DNA of 64,000 bases from Natrinema sp. HArc-T2 (GTDB taxonomy: Archaea > Halobacteriota > Halobacteria > Halobacteriales > Natrialbaceae): positions 62,001 to 126,000 of the forward strand of contig NZ_JBGUAZ010000006.1 of the NCBI RefSeq assembly GCF_041821085.1. The letters run 5' to 3'. Shown piece after piece: positions 35,849 through 44,075 of this stretch. The number at the start of each line of letters is the position of its first letter. The first letter of the stretch is position 1. Position numbers and translations under genes: made by a program. The notes under the pieces were generated by a model. That model did not search any database. It saw nothing but the letters and a program-made list of their open reading frames with translations, and had not been told where the DNA came from.

Positions 35849-36307
35849 ATGAGTCTCCGCGTCGCGGTCGCCGCCCCGTTCATCCAACACGGCACGCGTC
35901 GCCTCAAGGAAAACGAGTTCGTCGTTGCCCTCTCGCTCGACCGAGACTGGTTCTCGCCCGACCAATCGAAGCGACTGATCGATGTCGCGACGAAAGAGGG
36001 GCTGCTCGAGCGAACCGACGACGGGCTCGACGTAACGTTCGATCCCGCCGAGGTGACGGTACCCGAGGAGTTCATGCCCGACGAGGACCTCCTGCGGGAG
36101 CGGTCGGCGTTCGAACGCGTCCTCGACTCGCTGGTCGCCGAGGGGATGGAAAAACACGAAGCCGTCGGCGCGATCAACACCCTTCAAGGGGAACTCGGGC
36201 TCACGATCGAGGCCGCAGCAGTCGTTTACGCCCGCCGCGAGGGCTTCGAGGTCGACGAGCTCGTCCCGATCGCCCGCGCGGCCCTCCGCGACACCGAAGA
36301 CAGTTAG
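35849..36307 (+). CDS. DUF2240 family protein
   Basis: A 152-residue archaeal protein of unknown function. It opens MSLRVAVAAPFIQHGTRRL, followed by EFVVALSLDRDWFSPDQSKRLIDVATKEGLLER, a winged-helix-like region, and ends with a helical part MEKHEAVGAINTLQGELGLTIEAAAVVYARREG. The matching layout marks the DUF2240 family. The C-terminal segment resembles a helical bundle. It is followed 23 bases later by another small gene and may form an operon with it. Confidence 0.8.
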   Translation: MSLRVAVAAPFIQHGTRRLKENEFVVALSLDRDWFSPDQSKRLIDVATKEGLLERTDDGLDVTFDPAEVTVPEEFMPDEDLLRERSAFERVLDSLVAEGMEKHEAVGAINTLQGELGLTIEAAAVVYARREGFEVDELVPIARAALRDTEDS

Positions 36308-36330
36308 TCTCGACGGCCTGAGCCACGCGT

Positions 36331-36708
36331 ATGGTCGAAGATCGGATCACCGACGGTCGACGGATCGCCGAACTGCTCTCGAGCGAACTCGACGGTCGCG
36401 AGGACGGCGACCTCGCAGCCGTTGCCGTGACGAACGCCGACCGCGACGTCGAACCGACGGCCGAAGGCGCGCGTGCCTACGACGTCACCTGCAGCGACGA
36501 GCGAATCGCCCGTGTCTTTCTTCACGAGGACCGGGCACACCTCGAGTTCGAAACGGGCCAAGATGTCGCAGCCGATGCCGCGTCGGACGCCGACCTCCGA
36601 GTTCGACCGAAGGCGACGACGCCGCCGCGAACGCTCGTCTTCGTCGAGAGCGGCGCGGAAGTCAAGCGGGTGACGGACGTGGTTCAGGCTGTGAGCCGGT
36701 CGCTCTGA
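36331..36708 (+). CDS. Conserved haloarchaeal protein of unknown function
   Basis: A 125-residue acidic soluble protein. It begins VEDRITDGRRIAELLSSELDGRE, has alternating strands (LAAVAVTNA, YDVTCSDERIARVFLHEDRAHLEFE) and ends in a helix KRVTDVVQAVSRSL. No catalytic or metal motif is seen. Tight spacing (23 bases) after the DUF2240 gene suggests cotranscription. Confidence 0.7.
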   Translation: MVEDRITDGRRIAELLSSELDGREDGDLAAVAVTNADRDVEPTAEGARAYDVTCSDERIARVFLHEDRAHLEFETGQDVAADAASDADLRVRPKATTPPRTLVFVESGAEVKRVTDVVQAVSRSL

Positions 36709-36807
36709 GAACTACCGTGATCGGGTGTGGATATCGCCCAGTCGAGCACTCGTTCGGCAGGTAAACGCAAGCGTTACTGCTGTCTTTCAAATATCGAGTT
36801 ATCGTCT

Positions 36808-36892
36808 CATACGGTCTGCTATCACTGGTTACCGGTGCACCCGCAGGACAGGTCGCGGGTGCGCCGGAACTAACTGATAGGTGCCCGTCTCA
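36808..36892 (-). repeat. Stop-codon-abutting palindrome, copy D
   Basis: On the minus strand it begins in the HAD gene TGA (TGAGACGGGCACCTATCAG) and ends GATAGCAGACCGTATGA. The outer stem reads CTATCA with TGATAG where copy A has CTGT with ACAG, so paired bases changed together. The inner stem is CCGGCGCACCCGC with GCGGGTGCACCGG. It lies between convergent genes. Confidence 0.85.
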
Positions 36893-37555
36893 CTCGAGCC
36901 CGGCGACAACCGCCGGAACAGCCGTCGCAACCGCTTCTTGCTCGACGTGTGCGACGGCGCGCGGATCGGGGTCGGGGCCGTCCTCGAGCAGCACCTGCAC
37001 CGCGGTCAATCCGGCCTCGGTCGCGCCCTGGATGTCGGCCTCGACCTCGTCACCGACGTAGACCGCTTCGGCGGGTGTGACGTTCAGTTCGTCAGTGATC
37101 GCCTCGAACGCACGAGGGTCGGGTTTCCCCGCCTCGAGTTCGCCGGTGACGACGGCGGCGTCGAAGGCCCCCTCCCAGCCCAGCGTCTCGAGTTTGTCTC
37201 GCTGGGCGCGAACGGGGCCGTTCGTAAGCAGGCCAACTCGATACTCGCCGCGTAAGTCCGCGAGCATGGCTTCGACGCCGGGCAGGGGCTTGAGGGCGTC
37301 GGCGATCGTCTCGCGATACGCTGTTGCAACGGCGGCCGGGTCGGTGTTGCTGTCGGTGTCCGCGAGCAGGTCGGCGAAAATGGGTTCGCGCGTTTCGGTC
37401 GTGAGGTTTCGCCGATGGGCCGCGAGATACGCCTCGCGTGTAAGCGATGGCGCACCCGTGGTGGCCGTGGCCTCTTCGAGGATGGTCGCCCGATCCCGCT
37501 GGGGAACGGCGAGCGTGTAATCGAGATCGAAGACGACCGCCTGTGGCATAGCCAT
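36890..37555 (-). CDS. HAD-superfamily hydrolase
   Basis: A 221-residue phosphatase-like protein. Motif I is VVFDLDYTLA (with DLDYT in place of DxDGT), motif II is LLTNGP, the Lys is in ELEAGKPDPRAFE, and motif III is AVYVGDEVEADIQGA. The cap domain is the helical C1 type (about 18-85). It is probably a small-molecule phosphatase of the PGP/YjjG group; the substrate is unknown. An alternative start two codons later (MPQAVVFD) is equally good. A palindromic repeat follows the stop. Confidence 0.88.
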   Translation of the reverse strand: MAMPQAVVFDLDYTLAVPQRDRATILEEATATTGAPSLTREAYLAAHRRNLTTETREPIFADLLADTDSNTDPAAVATAYRETIADALKPLPGVEAMLADLRGEYRVGLLTNGPVRAQRDKLETLGWEGAFDAAVVTGELEAGKPDPRAFEAITDELNVTPAEAVYVGDEVEADIQGATEAGLTAVQVLLEDGPDPDPRAVAHVEQEAVATAVPAVVAGLE

Positions 37556-37602
37556 GAGAGGGGGCTCGAGCCGGTTGAAGCTTTCTGTTCTGCCGGGTCG
37601 AC

Positions 37603-38898
37603 TTAGTCGTCGCTCGCTCGGCCAGTTCGGCTGCGTCCCCGCTCGAGCAGCGAGACGAAGACGGGTTCGAGCCGGCTCGAGTACTGCATGAGTGACGTGC
37701 CGAGGATGCTCATGACGAGGACGTAGCCGACGGCGACGGCGTAGATCGTCTCGGCGGTCTCTGTGGGTATCCCGCTGCCGGCGCCGGTGAGCGCGACACT
37801 CGCGATGATCAGCGAGAACTCGCCGCGGGTAGCCATGCCGAGCCCGACGCGCAGCGACCGGCGCTCGTCGAGGTCGTAGATCCGACCTCCGAGGTAGCCG
37901 CTGACGAGCTTTGGCGGCGTCGTCACGATCACAGCGGCAACGATGATCCCGACGACCGAGAGCGTAAACAGCCCCGGATCGGTGACGAGCCCGATCCAGA
38001 AGAAGAAGATCGCCGCGAAGGCGTCCCGAAGCGGCTCGAGCAGCCGCTCGAGGTCGTGGACGTGATCGGTTCCCGAAAAGGCCATGCCGACGAAGAAGGC
38101 GGCGACGGCCTCGCTGACGCCTAACGCGAGTGCGATGCCGGCAACGAGGACCGTGACGCCGAGCGCTCGGACGACGACGAACTCGTTGGTGTCGGCCTCG
38201 AGAAAGCGCTGGAAGAAGTCGGTCCCGTACGTGACCAGCGCGAGCAGCGCGAGGATGACGACGATCGCGATCGCGATCTGGCCCGCGGCCGCCCCGAGAT
38301 CGCCCCCGCCGAGGACGAGCGCGGAGACGATCGCCAGGTAGACGGCGATAAACAGGTCCTCGTATACGAGCGTCCCCAACATCGGTTCCGACTCGGCGTT
38401 AGCGATCCAGCCCAGATCGAGCAGCGACTTCGTGATGATCGCGCTTGAGGAGATGTAGACGACGCCGGCAGTGAGGATGGCCGCGAGTGCGCTCCCGAAG
38501 ACGAGATAGCCGAACAGCAGTCCGATCCCGAAGTTGAGCGCGAGGTCGATCGTGCCCGCCTTGCCGATCCGATCCTTGCTCGCGAGTAGCCGCTCCAGAT
38601 TGAACTCGAGACCGAGGAAGAACAACAGGAGGACGATTCCGAGCTCCGCACCGACGACGACGAAGTCCGTGTCGCCGAGTGCGAGCCCCCCGAGCGCCGC
38701 CAGGAGGTCGACGCCGCCGACGGCAACCTCGCTGCCGGCGAGGTCGGGGAGTTCGCCGAGGACGTTCGGTCCCAGCACCATCCCGGTGATGATGTACAAC
38801 GGAATGACGGACTGGTCGATCCGATTCGCGACGATGCCGGCGAGTGCGACCGCGGCAAAGAGTATTCCCACGTCGACGAGTGCCGTCTCAGTTGCCAC
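37603..38898 (-). CDS. Cation:proton antiporter (CPA2/Kef type)
   Basis: A 431-residue protein with about twelve to thirteen membrane helices and no C-terminal Rossmann domain, ending in a basic tail. Conserved segments include IPLYIITGMVLGPNVLGE, GIVLLLFFLGLEFNLERL and the region with MATRGEFSLIIASVAL. It exchanges Na+ or K+ for H+. The start is GTG: the Shine-Dalgarno GGAGGTGA (38907-38914, minus strand) is spaced 8 bases before it. The RCK_C gene lies 34 bases upstream in the same operon. Confidence 0.9.
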   Translation of the reverse strand: MATETALVDVGILFAAVALAGIVANRIDQSVIPLYIITGMVLGPNVLGELPDLAGSEVAVGGVDLLAALGGLALGDTDFVVVGAELGIVLLLFFLGLEFNLERLLASKDRIGKAGTIDLALNFGIGLLFGYLVFGSALAAILTAGVVYISSSAIITKSLLDLGWIANAESEPMLGTLVYEDLFIAVYLAIVSALVLGGGDLGAAAGQIAIAIVVILALLALVTYGTDFFQRFLEADTNEFVVVRALGVTVLVAGIALALGVSEAVAAFFVGMAFSGTDHVHDLERLLEPLRDAFAAIFFFWIGLVTDPGLFTLSVVGIIVAAVIVTTPPKLVSGYLGGRIYDLDERRSLRVGLGMATRGEFSLIIASVALTGAGSGIPTETAETIYAVAVGYVLVMSILGTSLMQYSSRLEPVFVSLLERGRSRTGRASDD

Positions 38899-38932
38899 TA
38901 TGGCTCACCTCCGACGGAGACATCGGTTTAGA

Positions 38933-39427
38933 TCACTCCTCGAACCCGTCTCCGAGCAGTGCTTCGAACTGTGTACAGTCCTCTTGCTCGCCGATGACGA
39001 CGACCGTGTCGCCGGCCTCGAGGACCGTCTCCGGCGTTGGCGGTGAGATCAACTCATCGCCGCGCTGGATAGCGACGATGGAGACGCCCGTTCGATCACG
39101 GACGTCCGACTCAGCGAGCGTCTTACCGGCGACTTCGGCTGTCTCTGTGACGGTGTACCACTCGAGGTAGGTCTCGTCGGACAGCATGGTCTCGACTGCC
39201 TCGGCCTGGACCGGCTGGAAGTATGCCCCTTCCAGAATCGTGCCGATCTTCCGGGCGAGCCGATCCGAGACTTCGAACAGTTTGTCGCCGTCAGCGTCCG
39301 CGTCCGGTTTCAGGTACACCTCTCGTTTCCCCGTGTTGTGGGTCACGATGACGAGCCGAGAGTCGTCCTCGAGTTCGACCTCGAATTTCTTCCCGACGCC
39401 GGGGAGGTCGCTCTCGTAGATGGTCAT
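38933..39427 (-). CDS. TrkA C-terminal (RCK_C) regulatory subunit of the antiporter
   Basis: A 164-residue cytoplasmic protein. The N-terminal half (TIYESDLPGVGKKFEVELEDD) is the domain found before RCK_C in KhtT-like proteins. The C-terminal RCK_C runs from about 95 to 160 (VAGKTLAESDVRDRTGVSIVAIQR, then VLEAGDTVVVIGEQEDC). By comparison with KhtTU it should gate the antiporter encoded next, perhaps through a nucleotide or ion. The start is the ATG before TIYESD. Confidence 0.88.
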   Translation of the reverse strand: MTIYESDLPGVGKKFEVELEDDSRLVIVTHNTGKREVYLKPDADADGDKLFEVSDRLARKIGTILEGAYFQPVQAEAVETMLSDETYLEWYTVTETAEVAGKTLAESDVRDRTGVSIVAIQRGDELISPPTPETVLEAGDTVVVIGEQEDCTQFEALLGDGFEE

Positions 39428-39512
39428 ACCACAACGAGTGGACCGCGCGGCAATAAATGGCATGACCCGTTCACTCTATCGGACGTGGCCGTTCCTGGAG
39501 GTCAGTCAGTCG

Positions 39513-39881
39513 CTACTCGGCCAACCCCTCGATGAGAAACGTCGCGGAGGCGAGATTCGTCGCCAGCGCCGTATCTCGCACGTCACAGATCCGCAACAGT
39601 GCCGAGATGTCGGGCTCGTGGGGCTGGGCTCGCAGCGGATCGCGAAGGAAGACGACACCATCGAGGTTCCCCGCTGCGACTTCGGCACCGATCATCAGGT
39701 CGCCGCCGTGGGGTCCGGACTCCATGCGCTCGACCTCGAGGTCGGTCTCCTCGCGCAGCCGCTTTCCCGTCGTTCCCGTCGCGATCAGGTCGTACTCCCG
39801 AAGCTGTGACTCGTGGGTCTGTGCAAATTCGATGAGGTCTGACTTCTTCCGATCGTGGGCGATCAGTGCGATGCGCGTCAT
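39513..39881 (-). CDS. mgsA: Methylglyoxal synthase
   Basis: A 122-residue protein converting dihydroxyacetone phosphate to methylglyoxal and phosphate. Family motifs: IALIAHDRKKSDLIEFA, LIATGTTGKRL (phosphate loop), MESGPHGGDLMIG with the catalytic His region, VVFLRDPLRAQPHEPDI with the catalytic Asp, and ALATNLASA. The protein is slightly shorter than bacterial MgsA but complete. It lies near an SDR and a VOC/glyoxalase-fold gene. Confidence 0.93.
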   Translation of the reverse strand: MTRIALIAHDRKKSDLIEFAQTHESQLREYDLIATGTTGKRLREETDLEVERMESGPHGGDLMIGAEVAAGNLDGVVFLRDPLRAQPHEPDISALLRICDVRDTALATNLASATFLIEGLAE

Positions 39882-39996
39882 ATCGGTCCGTCAACCCCGT
39901 GGAGAATAAACGAACCGCTGGTTCCAGCGAGAGACACTGGCTCGTTCGGATCAGTTCGAGCGGTCTTTCTCATCGGAGACGGACACTTCGTGGTGG

Positions 39997-40698
39997 TCAG
40001 AACTCCTCGACGTGTGGCCGCAGATCGAGCTCGAGTGTCCACGCCGACCGGTCCTGCATGACCAGCTGCCAGTACGAGTCGGCGATCGCGTCCGGATCGA
40101 GGAACTCGGCCCTATCCCGATCCGGCTGTGTCTCGCGACGTTGCGGTGGCTCGATCTGGCCGTCGATCACGACGTGGGCGACGTGGATCCCCTCGGGACC
40201 GAGCTCGCGAGCCATCGACTCGGCCATCCCGCGGGCGGCGAACTTGGCCGCACTGAAGCCGAGCGCGCCGCCGCGACCGCGAACCGCCGACGTCGCGCCG
40301 GTGAAGATGATCGTTCCACCGTCATCGGCGAGCATGTCGTCGACGGCCTCCTGTGCACACAACAGGGACCCCTGTGCCGAGACGCGCATTGTCTGTTCGA
40401 ACTCGTCCGGCGAGATGTCCTGGAGCCCCTTCCAGGCGCCGCCACTTGCGTGATTGACGAGGATATCGACGGGGCCGAACGCGTCGCGAACCTCGCGAAA
40501 TCCGGCCTCGACGGCTTCGGGATCGGTGATATTGGTTGGGACGGCGAGCGCGTCGTCACCGAGATCGGCTGCCAGCGACTCGAGGAACTCCGCTGAGCGG
40601 GCGAATAGCCCCACCTGACAGTCCTCGGCGACGAATTTCCTGGCGATCGATTCGCCGAGTCCGGGGCCGACGCCGGCGATGACAGCAGTTCGTGCCAT
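39997..40698 (-). CDS. SDR-fold protein with Phe at the catalytic Tyr position
   Basis: A 233-residue Rossmann protein. The cofactor loop GVGPGLG (about 8-14) and NHASGG are typical SDR features. At the YxxxK motif the sequence is FSAAKFAARG, so Phe replaces the usual Tyr, while Ser is kept in FTGATSAVRG. The C-terminal GIHVAHVVIDGQIEPP is a recognisable group of SDR proteins that share this Phe (by recollection). It may bind cofactor without classical catalysis. The start is ATG 40698 (MARTAVIAG). Confidence 0.8.
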   Translation of the reverse strand: MARTAVIAGVGPGLGESIARKFVAEDCQVGLFARSAEFLESLAADLGDDALAVPTNITDPEAVEAGFREVRDAFGPVDILVNHASGGAWKGLQDISPDEFEQTMRVSAQGSLLCAQEAVDDMLADDGGTIIFTGATSAVRGRGGALGFSAAKFAARGMAESMARELGPEGIHVAHVVIDGQIEPPQRRETQPDRDRAEFLDPDAIADSYWQLVMQDRSAWTLELDLRPHVEEF

Positions 40699-40823
40699 GG
40701 CATGGTCAACGGCAGCACAGCACAAAACCATCGCCATCACTATGACGCGATAGTCTCGCGTCGATCGCACCGCATTGGTATTCAAGACAGGCACTTTTGC
40801 CGCCAAGTCCCATGGACCTGTGC

Positions 40824-41915
40824 ATGGGTGTTTTTCGCGGACGTGATGGCAAGCGCCTCGTCTGGACCGGACTCGGGCTGGTCATCGCGGCGCTGATCGG
40901 ACTCGCCCTCTTCCGGTACGTCGGGACGTTCCTCTTTGCGATCTTCGTCTACTACGCGACGCGGCCACTCTACCGCTGGCTCGACCGCTACATCGACCAT
41001 CCGAACGTGACGACAACGATCACGATCCTGTTCGTCATCATCCCACTGGTGGCCATCATCGGCTATGCAGGTATCGTCGCGCTCAGAGAACTCGATCAGT
41101 TTCTCGCCGCGAGCAACCTCGAGGCGTATCGGGCGCCCTTCCAGCCATACCTTCGATTGGCACACCACGGAAACATCGAGCAGCTGATCAGATCGTTCAG
41201 GTCCGGCGCCGGTAGCTCGGTTACGGGGGTACTCCGCCAGGGCCTCCCGAGTGCCGTCCAGCAGTTGGCGTCGATCGCCGGCTTCGTCTTCTCAGTCCTC
41301 GCCCGGCTCTTCCTCATGCTCACGATCCTCTTTTATCTCCTGCGAGACGATCACCGGTTACGGCAGTGGTTCTACGATAGCATCGACCACGAGCAGCGGA
41401 TCGTCGACTACGCAAACGATGTCGATGACGACCTCGAGACGGTCTTCGTCGGTAACCTCGCAGTCATCCTGGTGGCGGCTATCGTCGCCGTCGCCACGTA
41501 CTACGGTCTCAACTTCCTCGCATCGGGCGGGCCCGTCGTTGGAACACCAGTGTTGCTTTCCCTGCTTATCGGGATCGGAACGCTGATTCCGGCCGTCGGA
41601 ATGAAGATCGTATACGTCCCGTACGGCCTGCTCTTGCTTGGGCTCGCGGTGACGACGCCGACGCCGCTTTGGCATCCGATCGCGTTTTTGGTCCTTACGT
41701 TCGTCGTCGTCGATACCGTCCCCGACTTCTTCGCTCGGTCGTTCCTGTCCGCCCGCAGTGGGATCCACATGGGGTTGGTCCTGCTGGGATACTTCCTCGG
41801 AACGCTCGCGTTCGGCTGGTATGGCCTGTTCCTCGGTCCGATCGTCGTCGTTCTCGCGACTCACTTCGCCGACAAGATCTTTCCCGACCTCGTGGACGAT
41901 CTGCTCGCGAACTGA
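40824..41915 (+). CDS. AI-2E family transporter
   Basis: A 363-residue membrane protein with seven to eight helices and a central soluble region (about 80-140) typical of the AI-2E/PerM family, including PTPLWHPIAFLVLTFVVVDTVPDFF and GWYGLFLGPIVVVLATHF near the end. Members may export signals or act as Na+/H+ antiporters, so the substrate is open. ATG 40824 (MGVFRGRDG) lies about 28 bases after a TATA-like CTTTTGC; ATG 40812 is the alternative. Confidence 0.86.
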   Translation: MGVFRGRDGKRLVWTGLGLVIAALIGLALFRYVGTFLFAIFVYYATRPLYRWLDRYIDHPNVTTTITILFVIIPLVAIIGYAGIVALRELDQFLAASNLEAYRAPFQPYLRLAHHGNIEQLIRSFRSGAGSSVTGVLRQGLPSAVQQLASIAGFVFSVLARLFLMLTILFYLLRDDHRLRQWFYDSIDHEQRIVDYANDVDDDLETVFVGNLAVILVAAIVAVATYYGLNFLASGGPVVGTPVLLSLLIGIGTLIPAVGMKIVYVPYGLLLLGLAVTTPTPLWHPIAFLVLTFVVVDTVPDFFARSFLSARSGIHMGLVLLGYFLGTLAFGWYGLFLGPIVVVLATHFADKIFPDLVDDLLAN

Positions 41916-42014
41916 TCTCGGACCGTCCGCGACCGGGCGCTCGAACCACAGTGAGCACACGGCGTCGTCGCGCAGACGAACGTTTTTCGTCGGTGCAGCG
42001 TCGATCCACGACGG

Positions 42015-42434
42015 ATGACCGAACTCAGCGCACACCACGTCGGTATCACCGTCACCGATCTCGAGGAGACGCTCGCGTTCTACCGGGACGTGCTCGACCT
42101 GTCGGTTGCGAATCGGTTCAGCGTCGGCGGCGAGGCGTTTTCCGACGCGGTCGGGGTCGAGGGTGCAAGCGCCGACTTCGCCCACCTCGAGGCCGACGGC
42201 GTCCGGATCGAACTCGTCGAATACGAACCCGAAGGGACGGACACGGCGGCGTCGGAGCTCAATCAACCGGGGGCGAAACATATCGGCCTCTCGGTCGACG
42301 ACCTCGAGTCGTTCGCTGCGTCACTTCCCGACGACGTGCCGACGATCAGCGGGCCACAGACCACCGAAAGTGGCACCACACTCATGTTTCTGCGCGATCC
42401 AGAGGGGAACCTGATCGAAATTCTCGAGGCCTGA
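42015..42434 (+). CDS. VOC-fold protein, glyoxalase I-like
   Basis: A 139-residue protein with two beta-alpha-beta-beta-beta repeats. Likely metal ligands are His in SAHHVGITV (about residue 8), Glu in RIELVEYEP, His in AKHIGLSVDD and Glu in NLIEILEA, the glyoxalase/methylmalonyl-CoA epimerase arrangement. Members include methylmalonyl-CoA epimerase and lactoylglutathione lyase; substrate choice is not visible. mgsA is 2.1 kb away, so methylglyoxal handling is possible. Confidence 0.85.
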   Translation: MTELSAHHVGITVTDLEETLAFYRDVLDLSVANRFSVGGEAFSDAVGVEGASADFAHLEADGVRIELVEYEPEGTDTAASELNQPGAKHIGLSVDDLESFAASLPDDVPTISGPQTTESGTTLMFLRDPEGNLIEILEA

Positions 42435-42471
42435 GTCGAGCGAGAACACGTGGTCTGATCGAGCAGACGTG

Positions 42472-42738
42472 TTACGGCCCTCGACAGGCCAGCGTCGATC
42501 TCACTTCTTCGACATCGCCATCACACTGCGAACACCTGCGTTTTTCCGCGGCGATATAGACGATGCGACACCGTGAGCAGTGAAAGAGATTCCCAACTGC
42601 CGTCGAGACGTTGGTTCCCGTTTCGCCGTCGTCTCGAGGTGTCTCGGTTTCCGTTGTATCTCGTTTGTTCAACAGTGCCGACCGGACCTGGTCGTGAAGA
42701 CGGCGTGTGATCGTCGTCGCGTTCCGTCGGATTCCCAT
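42472..42738 (-). CDS. Small zinc-ribbon protein
   Basis: An 88-residue protein. The N-terminal 45 residues are polar and basic-acidic mixed. The C-terminus FHCSRCRIVYIAAEKRRCSQC holds four Cys as two CxxC pairs, a likely zinc finger, followed by VEEVRSTL. It resembles small haloarchaeal zinc-finger proteins. ATG 42738 is chosen. A much longer open frame on this strand, continuing to 43734, is only the antisense shadow of pyrF. Confidence 0.7.
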   Translation of the reverse strand: MGIRRNATTITRRLHDQVRSALLNKRDTTETETPRDDGETGTNVSTAVGNLFHCSRCRIVYIAAEKRRCSQCDGDVEEVRSTLACRGP

Positions 42739-42906
42739 ACCGTAGGCAACTAGAACACGAATGAAGTAGTTACTGTCAAAGGTATTTGGATGCAGACCGG
42801 ACGGACGCCGTCTCACTCGCATTGTGCTGCGTCGTAGCGTCGGCGCGAGCCGATCGACCGGCCCGTGGATAGCAACCTTTTCGACCGTCCCGAGGCCAGT
42901 TCCGGC

Positions 42907-43710
42907 ATGAACTTCTTCGACCGCTTGCACGACCGCATCCGAACGGTCGACAGCGTCGTCTCCGTCGGGCTCGATCCTGACCCGTCGCGCATCCCCGATC
43001 ACCTCCAGAAACACGACCTCCCCCGGTGGGCGTTCAACCGCCGCATCATCGACGCGACCCACGAACACGCCGCCATCTACAAGCCCAACGCGGCCTTCTA
43101 CGAGGACCCCGACGGCTGGCGCGCACTCGAGGAGACCATCGCTTACGCCCACGGCAAGGACGTACCCGTCCTGCTGGACGCCAAGCGAGCCGACATTGGA
43201 AACACGACCCGCCAGTATGCGAAAGCCCTCGAGACGGTCGACGCGATCACCGTCAACCCCTACATGGGTCGGGACTCGCTGCAGCCGTTCCTGGCCGACG
43301 AGGAGTCGGGCGTCTTCGTCCTCTGTCGGACATCGAACCCGGGTGGTGCCGACATTCAGGACCTCGAACTCGCAACCGGCGAACCCGTCTACGAGCGCGT
43401 CGCGGCGCTGGCGGACCTCTGGAACGAAAACGACAACGTCGGACTCGTCGTCGGTGCAACCCAGCCCGAAGAACTCGAAGACCTCCGCGAGCAGGTTCCA
43501 GAGCTCCCCTTCCTCGTCCCCGGTATCGGCGCACAGGGTGGCGACGCCGAGGCAGCCGTCGAGTACGGGCTGGCAGACGGCGTCGGGCTCGTCAACTCCT
43601 CGCGCGGGATCATCTTTGCAGGCGAAGACGAGGGCGAAGACTTTGCCAGCGCCAGCGGTCAGGCCGCAAAGCGGCTCAAGAAGCGGCTCAACCAGTACCG
43701 CGATAGCTAG
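42907..43710 (+). CDS. pyrF: Orotidine 5'-phosphate decarboxylase
   Basis: A 267-residue TIM-barrel enzyme making UMP from OMP. The catalytic array is in VLLDAKRADIGNTTRQYA (Asp-Lys-Asp region), with SVGLDPDPSRIP at the N-terminus and phosphate loop GIGAQGGD near residue 205, then VNSSRGIIFAG. This is the longer PyrF type. An upstream in-frame ATG at 42865 would place the start next to the predicted TATA region (CCTTTTCG, about 42875) and is rejected. Confidence 0.93.
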   Translation: MNFFDRLHDRIRTVDSVVSVGLDPDPSRIPDHLQKHDLPRWAFNRRIIDATHEHAAIYKPNAAFYEDPDGWRALEETIAYAHGKDVPVLLDAKRADIGNTTRQYAKALETVDAITVNPYMGRDSLQPFLADEESGVFVLCRTSNPGGADIQDLELATGEPVYERVAALADLWNENDNVGLVVGATQPEELEDLREQVPELPFLVPGIGAQGGDAEAAVEYGLADGVGLVNSSRGIIFAGEDEGEDFASASGQAAKRLKKRLNQYRDS

Positions 43711-43758
43711 ATCGCCGCTCTTCGCGTTTTCCACCGAGCCGGTCGGCTCGGTCGACGC

Positions 43759-43935
43759 TCAAAACCGGTTGATATCAACGTCGTCGCGCTGTCCCGGCTG
43801 AGCCTGCGCGGCGCAGTCGGCACACAGCCCCAGTTCGTCGTCGTAGTGAACGTCGCAGGCGAGCGTGCCGCAGTTTGGACATCGCTGCTGGGCGGGGCGC
43901 GATTCGCAGATCTGACAGAGACCGCTGACGCTCAT
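43759..43935 (-). CDS. Small zinc-finger protein (HIT/B-box-like)
   Basis: A 58-residue protein with Cys pairs CQICES, CPNCGTLACDVHYDDE and CADC, plus one His, likely holding two zinc ions. It is too short for an enzyme. Such small zinc-finger proteins are frequent in haloarchaea and often regulatory. The start is the ATG before SVSGLCQ. Confidence 0.75.
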   Translation of the reverse strand: MSVSGLCQICESRPAQQRCPNCGTLACDVHYDDELGLCADCAAQAQPGQRDDVDINRF

Positions 43936-44075
43936 AGCTTGGGGGTACACGCTCGAGGGGCTTGAAAGCGCGCCCGGAACACACGCACTGTCGACTCCCC
44001 GCTCGGGAGCCCTACTGTGTCAGACAGTGGCAATCCACGGGAAGCCTTTTGCTGTGTGGGCCTCTAACGGGGCAC

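Noticed and set aside
42739-43734. Long upstream extension of the small zinc-ribbon gene
   Set aside because: It is antisense to pyrF. A compact start at 42738 gives a normal small protein.
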